From NCBI GenBank assembly GCA_007751255.1, contig CP036296.1:5146001-5210000 (forward strand): a stretch of 64,000 nt of DNA, given 5' to 3'. This DNA is from Engelhardtia mirabilis. Lineage in GTDB: Bacteria; Planctomycetota; UBA1135; GCA-002686595. Below, one piece after another: positions 6,645-15,775 of this stretch. The notes beneath the pieces are model-generated. The model had not been told where the DNA came from, ran no database searches, and worked only from the letters and a program-made list of their open reading frames with translations. The translations under genes were made by a program, and so were the position numbers. How positions within the stretch are numbered: position 1 is the first letter of the stretch; every line of letters begins with the position of its first letter.

Positions 6645-9419
6645 TCAGCGCTTGCGGCGCCCGCCCGGGCGCACTTCGCGCCCGTCGGCTCGCAGGTAGT
6701 GGAAGATCGAGTCCTCGGTCTGGTCGTCGACCGCCCGGAAGATCAGCTCGCGCTTGTGCTTGTCTTCCAGGGCCTCGAGTTGGGCCCGGTCCTTCTTCTT
6801 GAGCCACTCGATCGTGTCGGTGTGGGTCAGAACCTCGATCTTGCTGAAGCCCTTCTGCGTCAGGGCCGAGCCCAGTCGCCGCAGCAGAGCCTGGGCCCGG
6901 GACTGGGCCGTGCGGCGCCGGCCAGTACCGCGGCAGGAGGGGCAGGCGTCGTAGACCAGGTTCGAGAGACCCGGGCCCAGGCGCTGACGGGTCAGCTCGA
7001 GCAGGCCGAACTGGGAGATTCGACCCAACTTGCTGCGCGCGCGGTCCTCGGCGATGGCGTCGCGCAGGGCGCGCTCCACGTGCCGGCGACTCGCGGGGCG
7101 CATCATGTCGATGAAGTCGAGCACCAGGATGCCGCCCATGTCGCGCAGACGGATCTGACGTGCGATCTCGGGCGCCGCCTCGAGGTTCGTCTTGAGGGCG
7201 ATGTCCTCGAAGTCGGCCCCGTCGTCGCGGGTCCGGCCCGAGTTGACGTCGATGGCCACCAGGGCCTCGGTCTGGTCGATCACGATCGAACCACCCGAAG
7301 GCAACTCGACGCGGCGCGAGAAGATCTTCTCGAAGTCCTGCTCGATCGAATAGGTGTGGAACAGGGGCCGCGGCCCGTCGTGGAGCACCACGCGGTCGGT
7401 GTGCTCGGGCATGAGCTGCTTGGTGAACTCCACCATGCGATCGAAGACCTCGGGGTCGTCGACCAGGACCTTCTCCGTTCGCGACGAGAACAGGTCTCGC
7501 ATGGTGCGGATGGCCACGTCCGACTCCTGATAGAGGGGCGCCGGATTGCGCCCCAGGACCAGCTTCTCGGAGAAGGTGGTCCAGACCGCCAGCAGGTAGT
7601 CCAGGTCGCGACGGATGTCGGACTTGGTCTTGCCGATGCCGGCCGTGCGCACGATCACGCCCATCCCGTCCGGGATGTCGAGGGACTGCAGGATGCGCTT
7701 CAACCGGCGCCGTTCCTTGTCGTCCTCGATCTTGCGGCTGACGCCTGTGCGCTCGAGCGAGGGCATCAGAACCAGGTAGCGACCGGGGATCGAGATGTAG
7801 GTGGTCAGCGTCGGCCCCTTGTCGCCGATCGCGTCCTTGGTGATCTGACCGACCACCAATTGGCCCTTCTTGAGCACCTCGTCCACGGACGGACGCCTAC
7901 GCATGCGACCGCGACGCCGACCGTCCTGGGCCTTGGCTTTCGACTTGCCCTTGGCCTTCGACTTGCCACCGGAGTCCTCTCGCTCGGCGTCGTCGCCGTC
8001 GAACTCCTCCGGCTTGGGCCCCTTGTCCTCCCAATCCTCGACATCGGTTCGGGCGGCGAGCAGCTTCTCCAGCGCCCAGTCGTCCTCGCCGTAGCAATCC
8101 ATCACGTCCGAGACGTGCAGGAAGCCGTTGCGTCCCTGGCCGAAGTCGACGAAGGCGGCCCCGATGGCCGACTCGATGTTGACGACTCGACCGCGGTAGA
8201 TGTCGTTGACGTAGTTCTTGTGCTGGTCGACCGTCATCTGCAGGTCGACGATCTTCTGGCCCTCGACCACGACGACGCGCGTCTCCTCGGGGTCGACGGC
8301 GTTGACCAGGATCACCTGGTCACGCTTCGGCTCGGGGATCGACGGGGCGTCCTGACGGTCGGACCGGTCCGCCCTGTCCGCTTTGGTGGCCTTCGAGGTC
8401 TTGCCAGCCTTCTTCTTGGCTGCCTTGCCCTTCTTCTTGGAGCGGCCCGATCGCACAGGCTCGACCTCGGGCAGGTCATCGTCCAATTCGCCGGGGATGA
8501 CCTCGATCGACACGGCACCGCGCTCATTGGACCGGTCGTCCGAGTCGCCGTCGTCCGCGTCGTCATCAGCAGCCTCCTCGCCCGAGCGCCCCTTGCGCTT
8601 GCGCCGACCGCCGCGGGAGCCCCGGCGGCGGGAGCGCTTGCGAGCGGCCTCGTCGAGGTCGACAGCGGAATCGGCCGAGTCGCGCTCGCCGTCTTCTTCG
8701 TCGTCGTCGTCCAGATCGGACCCGCTCCGAGCGGAACTCCCCCGACCGGCGCCCCCTCGCGAGGGCTCGGAGCGACTGGCCCGGTCACCGCCTCGCTCAC
8801 TTCCGCGGGACGCACGGGTGCCTTCGGATTCGACCTCTTCGTCCTCGTCGTCGGCGTGGGGCTGCGTCTCCGCCGCCGTCCCAGCGGTGCGGCGTCGGCT
8901 GCGCCGGCGCGGACGCTTCTTGCGGGCGGGTGACTCGGACTCGGCTTCGGCCGTAGCCCCCACATCGCCGCTCGAGGCCCTTGCCTCGTCCGACTCGCGC
9001 TCGGCGCCCGCGCTGCGACTGCGGCGCTTGCGGCGCCTGGCTGGAGTGCGGTGCCCCCCGTCGTCGTCGGCCACTACGGTGCGCTCACGAACTGCCGGCT
9101 CGTCGTCCGGGGCCTCCCGCCGCGCCTCAGGGCGCCGCCCGTCGGAGCGATCGCCGCTCGAATGCTCGCCCTCGGGCGAGGTCGCCTCCGAACTGCGGTC
9201 GCTGCGACCCAGGGTTCGCCGGCGGCGGGGCCTGCGGCGACGGGCGCGTCCTGCGCCGTCTTCGTCGCTCCGCCCTTCGGTGTCGCGTCCCTCGATGGGA
9301 CGGTCGGTGGCGGAGTCGCCCCTCGCTTCGCGAGGGGCAGCCGATTCTCGGGGCGCGCTGTCGTGCGCTGCCGCCGGTCCCGGGATCTCGAAGTCACCCG
9401 GGTTGGGCTGGTCGGTCAT
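6645..9419 (-). CDS. rng: ribonuclease E/G family endoribonuclease with long disordered N terminus
   Basis: Cleaves single-stranded AU-rich RNA in mRNA decay and rRNA/tRNA processing. The catalytic core runs from about residue 366: S1 domain (DIYRGRVVNIESAIGAAFVD, 406-425, then FGQGRNGFLHVSD), the Mg-binding Asp724 in AIDVNSG and Asp768 in LDFIDM, and the Zn-link Cys826/Cys829 (CPSC). Two features are odd. Residues 1-365 are a low-complexity tract of Arg/Lys, Asp/Glu and Ser, and the S1 domain is interrupted at about 445-510 by an acidic then Lys/Ala-rich insert (KSKAKGKSKAKA) and an Arg-rich block. The core itself is RNase G-like in length. The charged N terminus could scaffold a degradosome or bind RNA; that is inference. 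Confidence 0.92.
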   Translation of the reverse strand: MTDQPNPGDFEIPGPAAAHDSAPRESAAPREARGDSATDRPIEGRDTEGRSDEDGAGRARRRRPRRRRTLGRSDRSSEATSPEGEHSSGDRSDGRRPEARREAPDDEPAVRERTVVADDDGGHRTPARRRKRRSRSAGAERESDEARASSGDVGATAEAESESPARKKRPRRRSRRRTAGTAAETQPHADDEDEEVESEGTRASRGSERGGDRASRSEPSRGGAGRGSSARSGSDLDDDDEEDGERDSADSAVDLDEAARKRSRRRGSRGGRRKRKGRSGEEAADDDADDGDSDDRSNERGAVSIEVIPGELDDDLPEVEPVRSGRSKKKGKAAKKKAGKTSKATKADRADRSDRQDAPSIPEPKRDQVILVNAVDPEETRVVVVEGQKIVDLQMTVDQHKNYVNDIYRGRVVNIESAIGAAFVDFGQGRNGFLHVSDVMDCYGEDDWALEKLLAARTDVEDWEDKGPKPEEFDGDDAEREDSGGKSKAKGKSKAKAQDGRRRGRMRRRPSVDEVLKKGQLVVGQITKDAIGDKGPTLTTYISIPGRYLVLMPSLERTGVSRKIEDDKERRRLKRILQSLDIPDGMGVIVRTAGIGKTKSDIRRDLDYLLAVWTTFSEKLVLGRNPAPLYQESDVAIRTMRDLFSSRTEKVLVDDPEVFDRMVEFTKQLMPEHTDRVVLHDGPRPLFHTYSIEQDFEKIFSRRVELPSGGSIVIDQTEALVAIDVNSGRTRDDGADFEDIALKTNLEAAPEIARQIRLRDMGGILVLDFIDMMRPASRRHVERALRDAIAEDRARSKLGRISQFGLLELTRQRLGPGLSNLVYDACPSCRGTGRRRTAQSRAQALLRRLGSALTQKGFSKIEVLTHTDTIEWLKKKDRAQLEALEDKHKRELIFRAVDDQTEDSIFHYLRADGREVRPGGRRKR

Positions 9420-10000
9420 GGATTGTTCTTTTCAGTGCGCGTCGGGCAAGTCCGACGCGGCGCGGCGGCGGCTCGCGGTCGGAAGTCTTCCGACCCGTAC
9501 GCGCCTGCGCGTGTGCTGGTCAGCGCGGATCTGGCCGCGCGGGATTGGATCCTGGCGAATCGATCGCAAGGAGGATGAGACGTGACCGCCTCGTGGCGCC
9601 GCGGCCGGCCGAGCGGGGCTGCAGGGAACCCGATGGGTCCGCGCGGCCGCCGTCGTACCCGACAACGCCGTCCCGGGGCGTCGCGCCCTCGCTGCGGCGG
9701 CTGGCGGGGTCCCCAGAAAGGACTGCCCCCCCTCGCACGTCGCGTGCGGGTCGCGCTCGAGTCCGGTGCCCGAGCACCCACCTAGGGCACCAGGACGGGC
9801 CTGACTCGGGTGGCATGGTCGCTGAATCGACGGTCGAAAGCGAACGCGAGAGGACAAATCGACCGCGATCGGAGCCGGCCGGGGCACTTCCCGTCGATCG
9901 GACCCCCGTCCCCCCCCCTTCCCCCGAACGCAGGGCGGGCGCCCCGCCCCCCGTTCCCGGGGGGGCGGAGCGCCCGTTCACGCTGACCCTGGAGGTCGCC
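9420..10000. other. 581-bp intergenic region between pilQ and rng
   Basis: No gene is supported: the open frames are Arg/Pro/Gly-rich without recognisable motifs or conserved starts. It contains poly-C runs near 9901-9925 and a hairpin after pilQ (listed separately). The rng promoter and 5' leader should lie at the left end, but no clear promoter motif was found. RNase E genes elsewhere are autoregulated through long 5' leaders, so a structured leader is possible here; that is inference. Confidence 0.4.
9937..9975 (-). terminator. GC-rich hairpin downstream of pilQ
   Basis: Arms 9937-9952 and 9960-9975 form a 16-position stem with one C/A mismatch around a 7-nt loop, 26 bp past the pilQ stop. 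No U-tract follows on the minus strand. A transcript-end structure for pilMNOQ is likely; an intrinsic terminator in the strict sense is not shown. Confidence 0.45.
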
Positions 10001-11872
10001 TCAGGAGCCCGGGGTGGGTTCCACGAAGGGCGTCAGATCCACGTCCTGGCCAGGGGCGACCGGGTCATGCAGCGAGCTCTGAACATCGTTCGCGTTGCTG
10101 ATCTCGTCGCCGATCAGCTCGCGCAGCTCATCGGAGTAGGCGGCCGTGCGTCGCTCCATCTCCCGCTTGAGGATCGACTGGGTGTCCTGGGCCGAGCGCA
10201 CGATCGTGGGCGTGATGAAGACCATCAGGCTGCGACGCTCCTTGGTCTTCTCCTTGTACTTGAAGAAGAAGCTCAGGATCGGGATGTCGCCCAGGAAGGG
10301 CACCTTGCTCACGCGGTTGAGCTCGATGTCGGTGGACAGGCCACCGATCACCGCGGTCTGCCCGCTCTGCAGCAGCATCGAAGTGACGATCGTCGAGGAG
10401 CGCACGCGCGGCAGGGCGATGGAGCCCGAGGCGCCCGCTGCGCCGACCGTGAACACGTCGAAGCCGGCCGGAGCCAGGGAGCTGTCGCCCTGACCGGAGA
10501 GGCTGGTCTCCTTCGGGATCACGTCCATGGTCAACGAATTCGTGCCCGGGATGATGTTCGGCACCACCAGGAGCTGGAAACCGACCTCGACCGGCGAGCC
10601 CGAAGCCTCGACCACCGACAGGTTCAAGCCACCAGCCTGGCCCTGCTCGGTTTTGGCCTCGGCGTAGCGGATGGTCTCGCCGACGAAGATCGTCGCTTCA
10701 CGACCGTCGAGGGCGATGATCTTGGGCGCCTGCACCACCTGGGTGCGGGTATCGCGCTGCAGCATCCGCAGGGTCGCGGTGACCCCGGTGAAGGACAGCG
10801 CCCCGAAGATCGTCTCCGGCACCACGGTGGTCGAACCCGCGTTGAGCAGCGGGTCGGTGAACGGACCCTGGCCCGAGTCGTTGGCGATGATGCCATCTTC
10901 CCAGCCGCCGTCGCCCAGGTCGAAGGGCAGCTTGATCGGGATCTGACCCATGGTCAGTCCGACACTGGGACCGAAGTCGCCGTAGTCGACGCCCAAGTTG
11001 AGCAGGTCGTCGTTGGTGGTGCTGACGAACTTCACGTCGACGAAGACCTGCATCGGCTCCACGTCGAGGCGCTCGATCATCTCGGCGATCTCCGCGTGCA
11101 CCTGGGCGGTGTCGCGCACGATCAACACGTTCTGGTCGACCACGTAGTCGAGGTCACCGCCGGTGCTCAGCGCGTTGCGCATGGCCTCGATGATCGGGAA
11201 GTCCTTCTCGATCTCGCCGGTCGGCGCCTTGGCGGAGCCCGCGACGAACTCCGAGTTGATCACGGGTACGTAGTTGCCGCGCGGGCGCAGGTAGCGGAGT
11301 TGGTAGCTGCGCGTCTCGAGCTGCGCCTGGAGGGTCAGCGGGTCGACGACCCGCATGATCCCGCGGCCTTCCTCGACCACTGCGTAGCCCAGGGTCTTGA
11401 CCGCCACGTCGAGGGCGTCGCGCCACGGCACGTTGGTCAGGCGCAGGGTCAGCGTTCCGCTGACCTCGGGCGCGACCACGATGTTGGCGCCGGAGACCTT
11501 GCCGATGGCGTCGATCACCTCGGTCAGGTCCGTGTCCTTGAAGCTGAAGGTGACGCGCGGCGGTCTGGTGAGCGTGAGCACGCCAGCGGTGCGCTCCTCG
11601 ACCACGCAGCCCGCGAGCTCGGCGGCCAGCTCGAGCGCTTCGCGCCACGGAACGTCGGTGAGGTCCAGGGAGATCGCGTCGGACGCGGCTTCCTTGTCGA
11701 GGATGACGATGTTGGCGCCGGACTCGTCGCGGAGGAAGTCCACGACTTCCTGGAGCTGACGGCCCTCGAGCCGCAGCGACACGCGCGCGTCGGGGCTCTG
11801 CGCCTGCCCGAATGCCGGCGCAGCGATCGGGAGTGCGGCCGCAGCGGCGACCAGCAGGTGATGGAGCTTCAT
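10001..11872 (-). CDS. pilQ: type IV pilus secretin PilQ
   Basis: Outer-membrane multimeric channel through which the pilus passes. The 623-residue precursor has a signal peptide (about 1-22, cut after APAFG or nearby), two successive STN/N0-like repeats (about 30-100 and 107-175; note the repeated VPWR(E/D)AL), an N1-type domain with IAEMIERLDVEP at about 260-275, and the C-terminal secretin domain with VQAPKIIALDGREA, VGFQLLVVPNI, GGLSTDIE and VPFLGDIPILSFFFK. No AMIN domain is seen, making it shorter at the N terminus than gammaproteobacterial PilQ. A weak AGGAA precedes the ATG. Last gene of pilM-N-O(P)-Q; the stop is followed by a strong hairpin. Confidence 0.93.
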   Translation of the reverse strand: MKLHHLLVAAAAALPIAAPAFGQAQSPDARVSLRLEGRQLQEVVDFLRDESGANIVILDKEAASDAISLDLTDVPWREALELAAELAGCVVEERTAGVLTLTRPPRVTFSFKDTDLTEVIDAIGKVSGANIVVAPEVSGTLTLRLTNVPWRDALDVAVKTLGYAVVEEGRGIMRVVDPLTLQAQLETRSYQLRYLRPRGNYVPVINSEFVAGSAKAPTGEIEKDFPIIEAMRNALSTGGDLDYVVDQNVLIVRDTAQVHAEIAEMIERLDVEPMQVFVDVKFVSTTNDDLLNLGVDYGDFGPSVGLTMGQIPIKLPFDLGDGGWEDGIIANDSGQGPFTDPLLNAGSTTVVPETIFGALSFTGVTATLRMLQRDTRTQVVQAPKIIALDGREATIFVGETIRYAEAKTEQGQAGGLNLSVVEASGSPVEVGFQLLVVPNIIPGTNSLTMDVIPKETSLSGQGDSSLAPAGFDVFTVGAAGASGSIALPRVRSSTIVTSMLLQSGQTAVIGGLSTDIELNRVSKVPFLGDIPILSFFFKYKEKTKERRSLMVFITPTIVRSAQDTQSILKREMERRTAAYSDELRELIGDEISNANDVQSSLHDPVAPGQDVDLTPFVEPTPGS

Positions 11873-11947
11873 GGGTGGTTCCTGGGTGCGTGAATCGGAC
11901 CCGCGCGCAGACCGAGGTGTCGGTGGCCCGCGCGCGGAGTGCTGGGA

Positions 11948-13354
11948 TCAGAAGGGCAGGGTCAGCAAGACCCCACGGAAGATGAAGTCGAGCTCGCCGT
12001 CACGGACGGCGTAGAGGATCAGGTCGGAGCCGACCAGGTCGTTGGGCGAGAAGGCGTCGCCGTTGATCAGGGCCACGCGCTGACCGGGACCGAGATCCAC
12101 GACCCCGTTCACCACCAGCTCCAGCTGCCCGAAGTCGATCACGGTCTCGGTCTTCTTGCGCAGGTCGTCGATGCGGTCGACCAGGGGGCGACGGAACTCG
12201 TCGATCCCAGCGATCTCGAGCCTCGGCTCGACGTTGCGGTAGGCCTCGAGTGCCATGCCGTACTCACCCGCCGCCATGTGCGTCTGCATCGACTCCACGG
12301 TCGAGCGCAGCACCTCCACCGGCAGCAGTTCGTCGTCGACTTCGTCGAGGACCGAGCGGATCTCGACCATTCGCTCGAGCACCCGGCTGCGGAAGCGCTG
12401 CTCGGCCGAGACGAAGCTGAGCGACCCCTCCTGCTCCAATCGACGGGCGTCGACCTCGAGCAGTGCCAGGTGCTCTTCGAGCGCCCTGCGGGCCTTCATC
12501 TCCGCAATCAGGTTGGGGGCGTTCTCCCAGGCCTGCAGCAACTCCTCGGCGGTGTCGACCCGGATCTCGAGGGCGTCGACCAGCTCGAGCTGCTCGGGGA
12601 TCGGAACCCGCGTCGGCTCGTTGACGCTCAGTCGCGGATCGACCCAAGGGTCGCGGCGGTTGCCAGAGCCCATGTACTCGTAGGCCGGAATCTGCAGCTC
12701 GCGCTCGCGCGCCGCAATGGCGCCAGCCAGGCGGTCGCGCTTGCGGTCGTAGTTGTCGATCTCGACCGCCTTGATCCCGCTCTGCGGCGAGTAGACGTAG
12801 GTCTCGACTTCCATCTGGACCGAGTGATCCGCCTGGGACACACCGTCCTCGCCGGAGCCACGCTTGGCGGCGCGCAGCTTGAAGCTGGGCACTCGCATGA
12901 AGCGCTGGTGGCTCTCGATCAGGTCGAGGAAGGTCAGCATCTCGAAGCCGTCGGCCTCGAACTGGATGTTGTAGGCGACCCGCTGGAAGTCCTCCTTGTC
13001 CTTGGTCTTCTTGGACGTCCCCGGCGTCGTGTCGCGGATCGAGCTGATGACCACGCCCGAGTCCTGCTCGAAGTCGCGCAGGGTCCGGACGAAGTTCAGG
13101 ATCTCGTCGTCGTTGGGCAGGATCGTCGCGATGATCTCGTCGGTCTCGCGGGCCAGGATGACCTCGTGCTCGACCTCGGGGGTCGTACGCACCAGGGCCC
13201 GGTCGCGGGCGATCTGGGACTCGAGGTCCTCGATGCGCTGACGCTTGGTGTCGAGCGACCCGCTCTGCATGTAGAGCAGGCCACCCAGGGCGAGGGCGAT
13301 GCCGGTGCCCGAGGCGACGGCGATCGCAAGCTGCTTCTTCTCTTCCATGGCCAT
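11948..13354 (-). CDS. pilO: PilO-like alignment protein with PilP-like C-terminal part (apparent fusion)
   Basis: Inner-membrane component of the pilus alignment complex with PilM and PilN. One TM helix (about 9-29) is followed by a short coiled coil (33-55) and a PilO-type ferredoxin-like segment (about 85-190; FEADGFEMLTFLDLIESHQR). At 468 residues it is twice the usual PilO (about 200). After the PilO part come RRDPWVDPRLS at 233-243, resembling the RDPF landmark of PilP, a helical region, and a C-terminal beta segment (residues 400-468; VVDLGPGQRVALINGD) resembling the PilP core. No separate pilP lies between it and pilQ, which supports a fusion. AAGGAGG lies about 10 nt before the ATG. 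The PilP part is inference from motif and position. Confidence 0.7.
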   Translation of the reverse strand: MAMEEKKQLAIAVASGTGIALALGGLLYMQSGSLDTKRQRIEDLESQIARDRALVRTTPEVEHEVILARETDEIIATILPNDDEILNFVRTLRDFEQDSGVVISSIRDTTPGTSKKTKDKEDFQRVAYNIQFEADGFEMLTFLDLIESHQRFMRVPSFKLRAAKRGSGEDGVSQADHSVQMEVETYVYSPQSGIKAVEIDNYDRKRDRLAGAIAARERELQIPAYEYMGSGNRRDPWVDPRLSVNEPTRVPIPEQLELVDALEIRVDTAEELLQAWENAPNLIAEMKARRALEEHLALLEVDARRLEQEGSLSFVSAEQRFRSRVLERMVEIRSVLDEVDDELLPVEVLRSTVESMQTHMAAGEYGMALEAYRNVEPRLEIAGIDEFRRPLVDRIDDLRKKTETVIDFGQLELVVNGVVDLGPGQRVALINGDAFSPNDLVGSDLILYAVRDGELDFIFRGVLLTLPF

Positions 13355-13358
13355 GGGA

Positions 13359-14036
13359 TCAGCCCTCCTTCTTCTCGGCCGGCTTCTTGGCCGCCGCGAC
13401 GGTTTGGGGCGGTTCCATCTCGTAGTCGAGGGTGAAGGAGAAGACCTCTGCGGGGATCAAGTCGGGGTCCTTGGTGTTGCGCTGCCCCTCGGGCGGCGCG
13501 GGCTCCTGGAAGCTCTCCGCGAAGGGCGAGTTCTGCAGGTCCTCGAAGAAGTTCGCGACCAGGCCGAAGTCTCCGTCGCCCGAGTGGGCGTTGGCGCGCA
13601 GGTTGCCGCCACTGGTGGCGCCCTTCTTGAGCTTGGTGGCGTCCGTCTGGACCACGTTCAGGTCGTCCATCCAGATCAGGTAGCGTTCGTCGCCGTCGCC
13701 GCCGCGGTTGATCACGTCGACGAGCTGGTCGATCTTCTCGGTCCAGCTGATGCGTTGGCTGACGATCTCGTCGAGGGTGCCCTCGCGAGACTCGAACAAG
13801 CGCTTCTCCTTCTCGAGCGACTTGTGGAAGTCCACCAGCGGCCCGAGGGTCGAGGCGTCGGACTCGAGCACCTCGAGTTGGCTCTCGGCCTCGGCCACGG
13901 GGCCGAAGGCGTTCCAGATCCAGAAGGAGAGCAGGCTGACGTTGATCGTCACGCCAGCGGCCACGGCGCCCATCAGGCGGATCGGGGTCCGCCGCGCGCG
14001 GCGGTACTCGTCGGGCAGTAGGTTGATTGAGATCAC
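13359..14036 (-). CDS. pilN: type IV pilus assembly protein PilN
   Basis: Inner-membrane partner of PilM and PilO. It begins MISINLLPDEYRRARR: the INLLP motif in the cytoplasmic N terminus is the PilM-binding signature. One TM helix follows (about 21-44), then a coiled coil (about 48-85) and a PilN periplasmic fold; the C terminus is Lys/Ala-rich. At 225 residues it is slightly long, owing to an insert around 120-190 and the tail. The start is GTG and overlaps the pilM stop as GTGA, indicating translational coupling; the pilO gene starts 4 nt after its stop. Confidence 0.92.
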   Translation of the reverse strand: MISINLLPDEYRRARRTPIRLMGAVAAGVTINVSLLSFWIWNAFGPVAEAESQLEVLESDASTLGPLVDFHKSLEKEKRLFESREGTLDEIVSQRISWTEKIDQLVDVINRGGDGDERYLIWMDDLNVVQTDATKLKKGATSGGNLRANAHSGDGDFGLVANFFEDLQNSPFAESFQEPAPPEGQRNTKDPDLIPAEVFSFTLDYEMEPPQTVAAAKKPAEKKEG

Positions 14037-15148
14037 GCGACCCTCACTCGGCTGGCGAGCCCGATGGCGACGGCCAGCGTCGATGCGCAGGCCTCGAGTT
14101 CTTCGACGTCGACGCGGCTGGCGTCAACACGCAGCCCGTCCAGGGGATTCCAGGTGCGAGTCGGGCGACCGGTGCCCTGCTCGACCGCATTCACGAAGCC
14201 GGGGGCGAGGATCCCGCCGCCGGAGAGCAGGATCTCGTCGACGCGCACACCCTCGCGGTTCTCGACGAAGTCGAGCGACAGCGAGAGCTCGGAGACAAGG
14301 TCCTCGATCACGGGCGCGATCGCGCGACCGACTTCGACCTCGCGATCGCCGCTGTCGCGCTTGATCGCCTCGGCCTCGAAGGGCTCCAGGCCCAAGCGGC
14401 GCGCGGTGGCCTTGGTCATGTCGCTGCCGCCGATGCCGATCTCGCGGCTGAAGCAGGTCTCTCCGCCACGCAGCACGTTGATCTGGGTGCGGGTCGAGCC
14501 GACGTCCACCAGGGCGGTGGCGACGTCCTCTTCGCCCCGGGCCTGCTCGCCTTCGCACAGCTCCCAGGCGTTGCCCAGAGCGAAGACGTCCACGTCGACC
14601 ACGACGGGGCTCAGGCCGTTGACGACCAGGTCGTCGAGCTGTCGGTGGACGACGCCCTTCTGGCAGGCGACGAGGACGACGCCCATCTGCGGCTCGCCGT
14701 TCTCACCCTCGAGGGAGCCGTTGCTGTCGAGCCGGTGGCAGTCCAAGAGGACCTCGTCCGGATCGAAGGGCAGGTACTTGTCCGACTCGAAGCGGATGGC
14801 CTGGGCCAACTCGGAGTCCGACATGGGGACCATCGAGATGTAGCGCACGACCACCGCCTGGCCCGCGACGGAGGTCGCCACCTGCTTGGAGCGAAACTCT
14901 CCCTTCGAGAGCAGTTCGGCGACCGCTTCGGCGCGCTCGCCCTCGGGGGGCAACTCGATGCGGGCGAAACCGGTGATGACCGGTTCGGGCCCGTCCATCG
15001 TGATCTCGACCGCCTTCAGGGCCTGGCTGCCGAGGTCCAGACCGATGACGCTCTTGGCTCTGCGGAACAAGTGGGACTCCCCGTGGGATGGGCCCGCGCC
15101 TTGCTTGGGCGGCGTCGGGCCGGTGAAGAACCTGCGCAGGGGCGCCAA
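14033..15148 (-). CDS. pilM: type IV pilus assembly protein PilM (actin-like ATPase)
   Basis: Cytoplasmic actin-like protein that binds ATP and the PilN tail at the pilus base. ASKHA motifs: GLDLGSQALKAVEI at 36-49 (phosphate 1), ALVDVGSTRTQINVLRGGE in the middle (phosphate 2) and EILLSGGGILAPGFVNAVEQ near the C terminus (adenosine motif). At 371 residues it is within the family range. The start is uncertain: the listed TTG gives about 28 residues before LFRRAKSVIGLDLG, and no in-frame ATG exists before the core. First gene of the pilMNO(P)Q set, 245 bp from the HPr gene. Confidence 0.92.
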   Translation of the reverse strand: MAPLRRFFTGPTPPKQGAGPSHGESHLFRRAKSVIGLDLGSQALKAVEITMDGPEPVITGFARIELPPEGERAEAVAELLSKGEFRSKQVATSVAGQAVVVRYISMVPMSDSELAQAIRFESDKYLPFDPDEVLLDCHRLDSNGSLEGENGEPQMGVVLVACQKGVVHRQLDDLVVNGLSPVVVDVDVFALGNAWELCEGEQARGEEDVATALVDVGSTRTQINVLRGGETCFSREIGIGGSDMTKATARRLGLEPFEAEAIKRDSGDREVEVGRAIAPVIEDLVSELSLSLDFVENREGVRVDEILLSGGGILAPGFVNAVEQGTGRPTRTWNPLDGLRVDASRVDVEELEACASTLAVAIGLASRVRVA

Positions 15149-15392
15149 TGAGGACGCTCCCGTCGCGGTTTGTCTTCGACCCGGGTCTCGGGGGAGATTG
15201 AGGGCGCTCCGGAAAAGGGGCGGCCTGAGAGCCGATCTGGGTCAGCCGCTCGAAGGCCGTGACCGAACGGCGGGACAACGAGATCGGACAGAGAAACAAT
15301 TGCCCGGAAGTCCTTTCCGAGCCCAACGGCGGACCACGTTCGCGCCGCACCGCGCAGGCCACCCGCTCGCTGTCGTGGCGCTGGCGCGACCC

Positions 15393-15668
15393 TCAGTCGA
15401 GCTCGCCGAAACCCGCCGAGAACAACCCGGACACGGCGCTCAGCAGACTCTCGGCGTCCTCACCGCTGGCGAAGAGTTCGAGGCGCGCGCCATAGGCGGC
15501 ATTCAAGGTCATCAGCTCGAGGATGCTCTTGCCGTTGACCGTACGCCCGTCGTAGGCGACCCGCAGTTCGGACCGGAACCCCAGGGCCGTGGACACGACC
15601 GCGTGACAGGGACGCGCATGCAGTCCCTGGGAGTTGCAGACCTCGACCTCGAGCTTCTGGCTCGTCAC
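15393..15668 (-). CDS. HPr-family phosphocarrier (NPr-like)
   Basis: Small phosphocarrier of the phosphotransferase system. The 91-residue protein contains GLHARP with the phosphorylated His at residue 17 and VNGKSILELMTL with the regulatory-type Ser at residue 48. Context (ptsN, hpf and rpoN just upstream) matches the nitrogen PTS, so it is probably NPr/PtsO rather than sugar HPr. A Ser at the HPr kinase position is present, but no hprK gene is in the window. The GTG start is chosen by homology; an in-frame ATG 75 nt upstream would add 25 non-conserved residues. No EI gene is seen here. Confidence 0.88.
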   Translation of the reverse strand: MTSQKLEVEVCNSQGLHARPCHAVVSTALGFRSELRVAYDGRTVNGKSILELMTLNAAYGARLELFASGEDAESLLSAVSGLFSAGFGELD

Positions 15669-15775
15669 GTCTCGTTTGGATCCGAACACGCGGTGCTTCT
15701 CGGGTTGCGACCCCGGCCCCGGCAGCGCCTCTCTGGCGCCCATGGCACGGGGGGACGACCGGCCACGATCGACGC

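Noticed and set aside
6429-8933. 834-codon plus-strand open frame opposite rng
   Set aside because: Its length follows from the Arg/Asp/Glu codon bias of rng on the other strand; no domain or Shine-Dalgarno.
9520-9981. 153-codon minus-strand open frame between pilQ and rng
   Set aside because: Gly/Arg/Ser/Pro-rich translation without motif, and the start overlaps the pilQ hairpin; treated as non-coding.
8981-11893. 970-codon plus-strand open frame opposite pilQ and the rng leader
   Set aside because: Antisense shadow of pilQ; no motifs, no start context, low-complexity ends.
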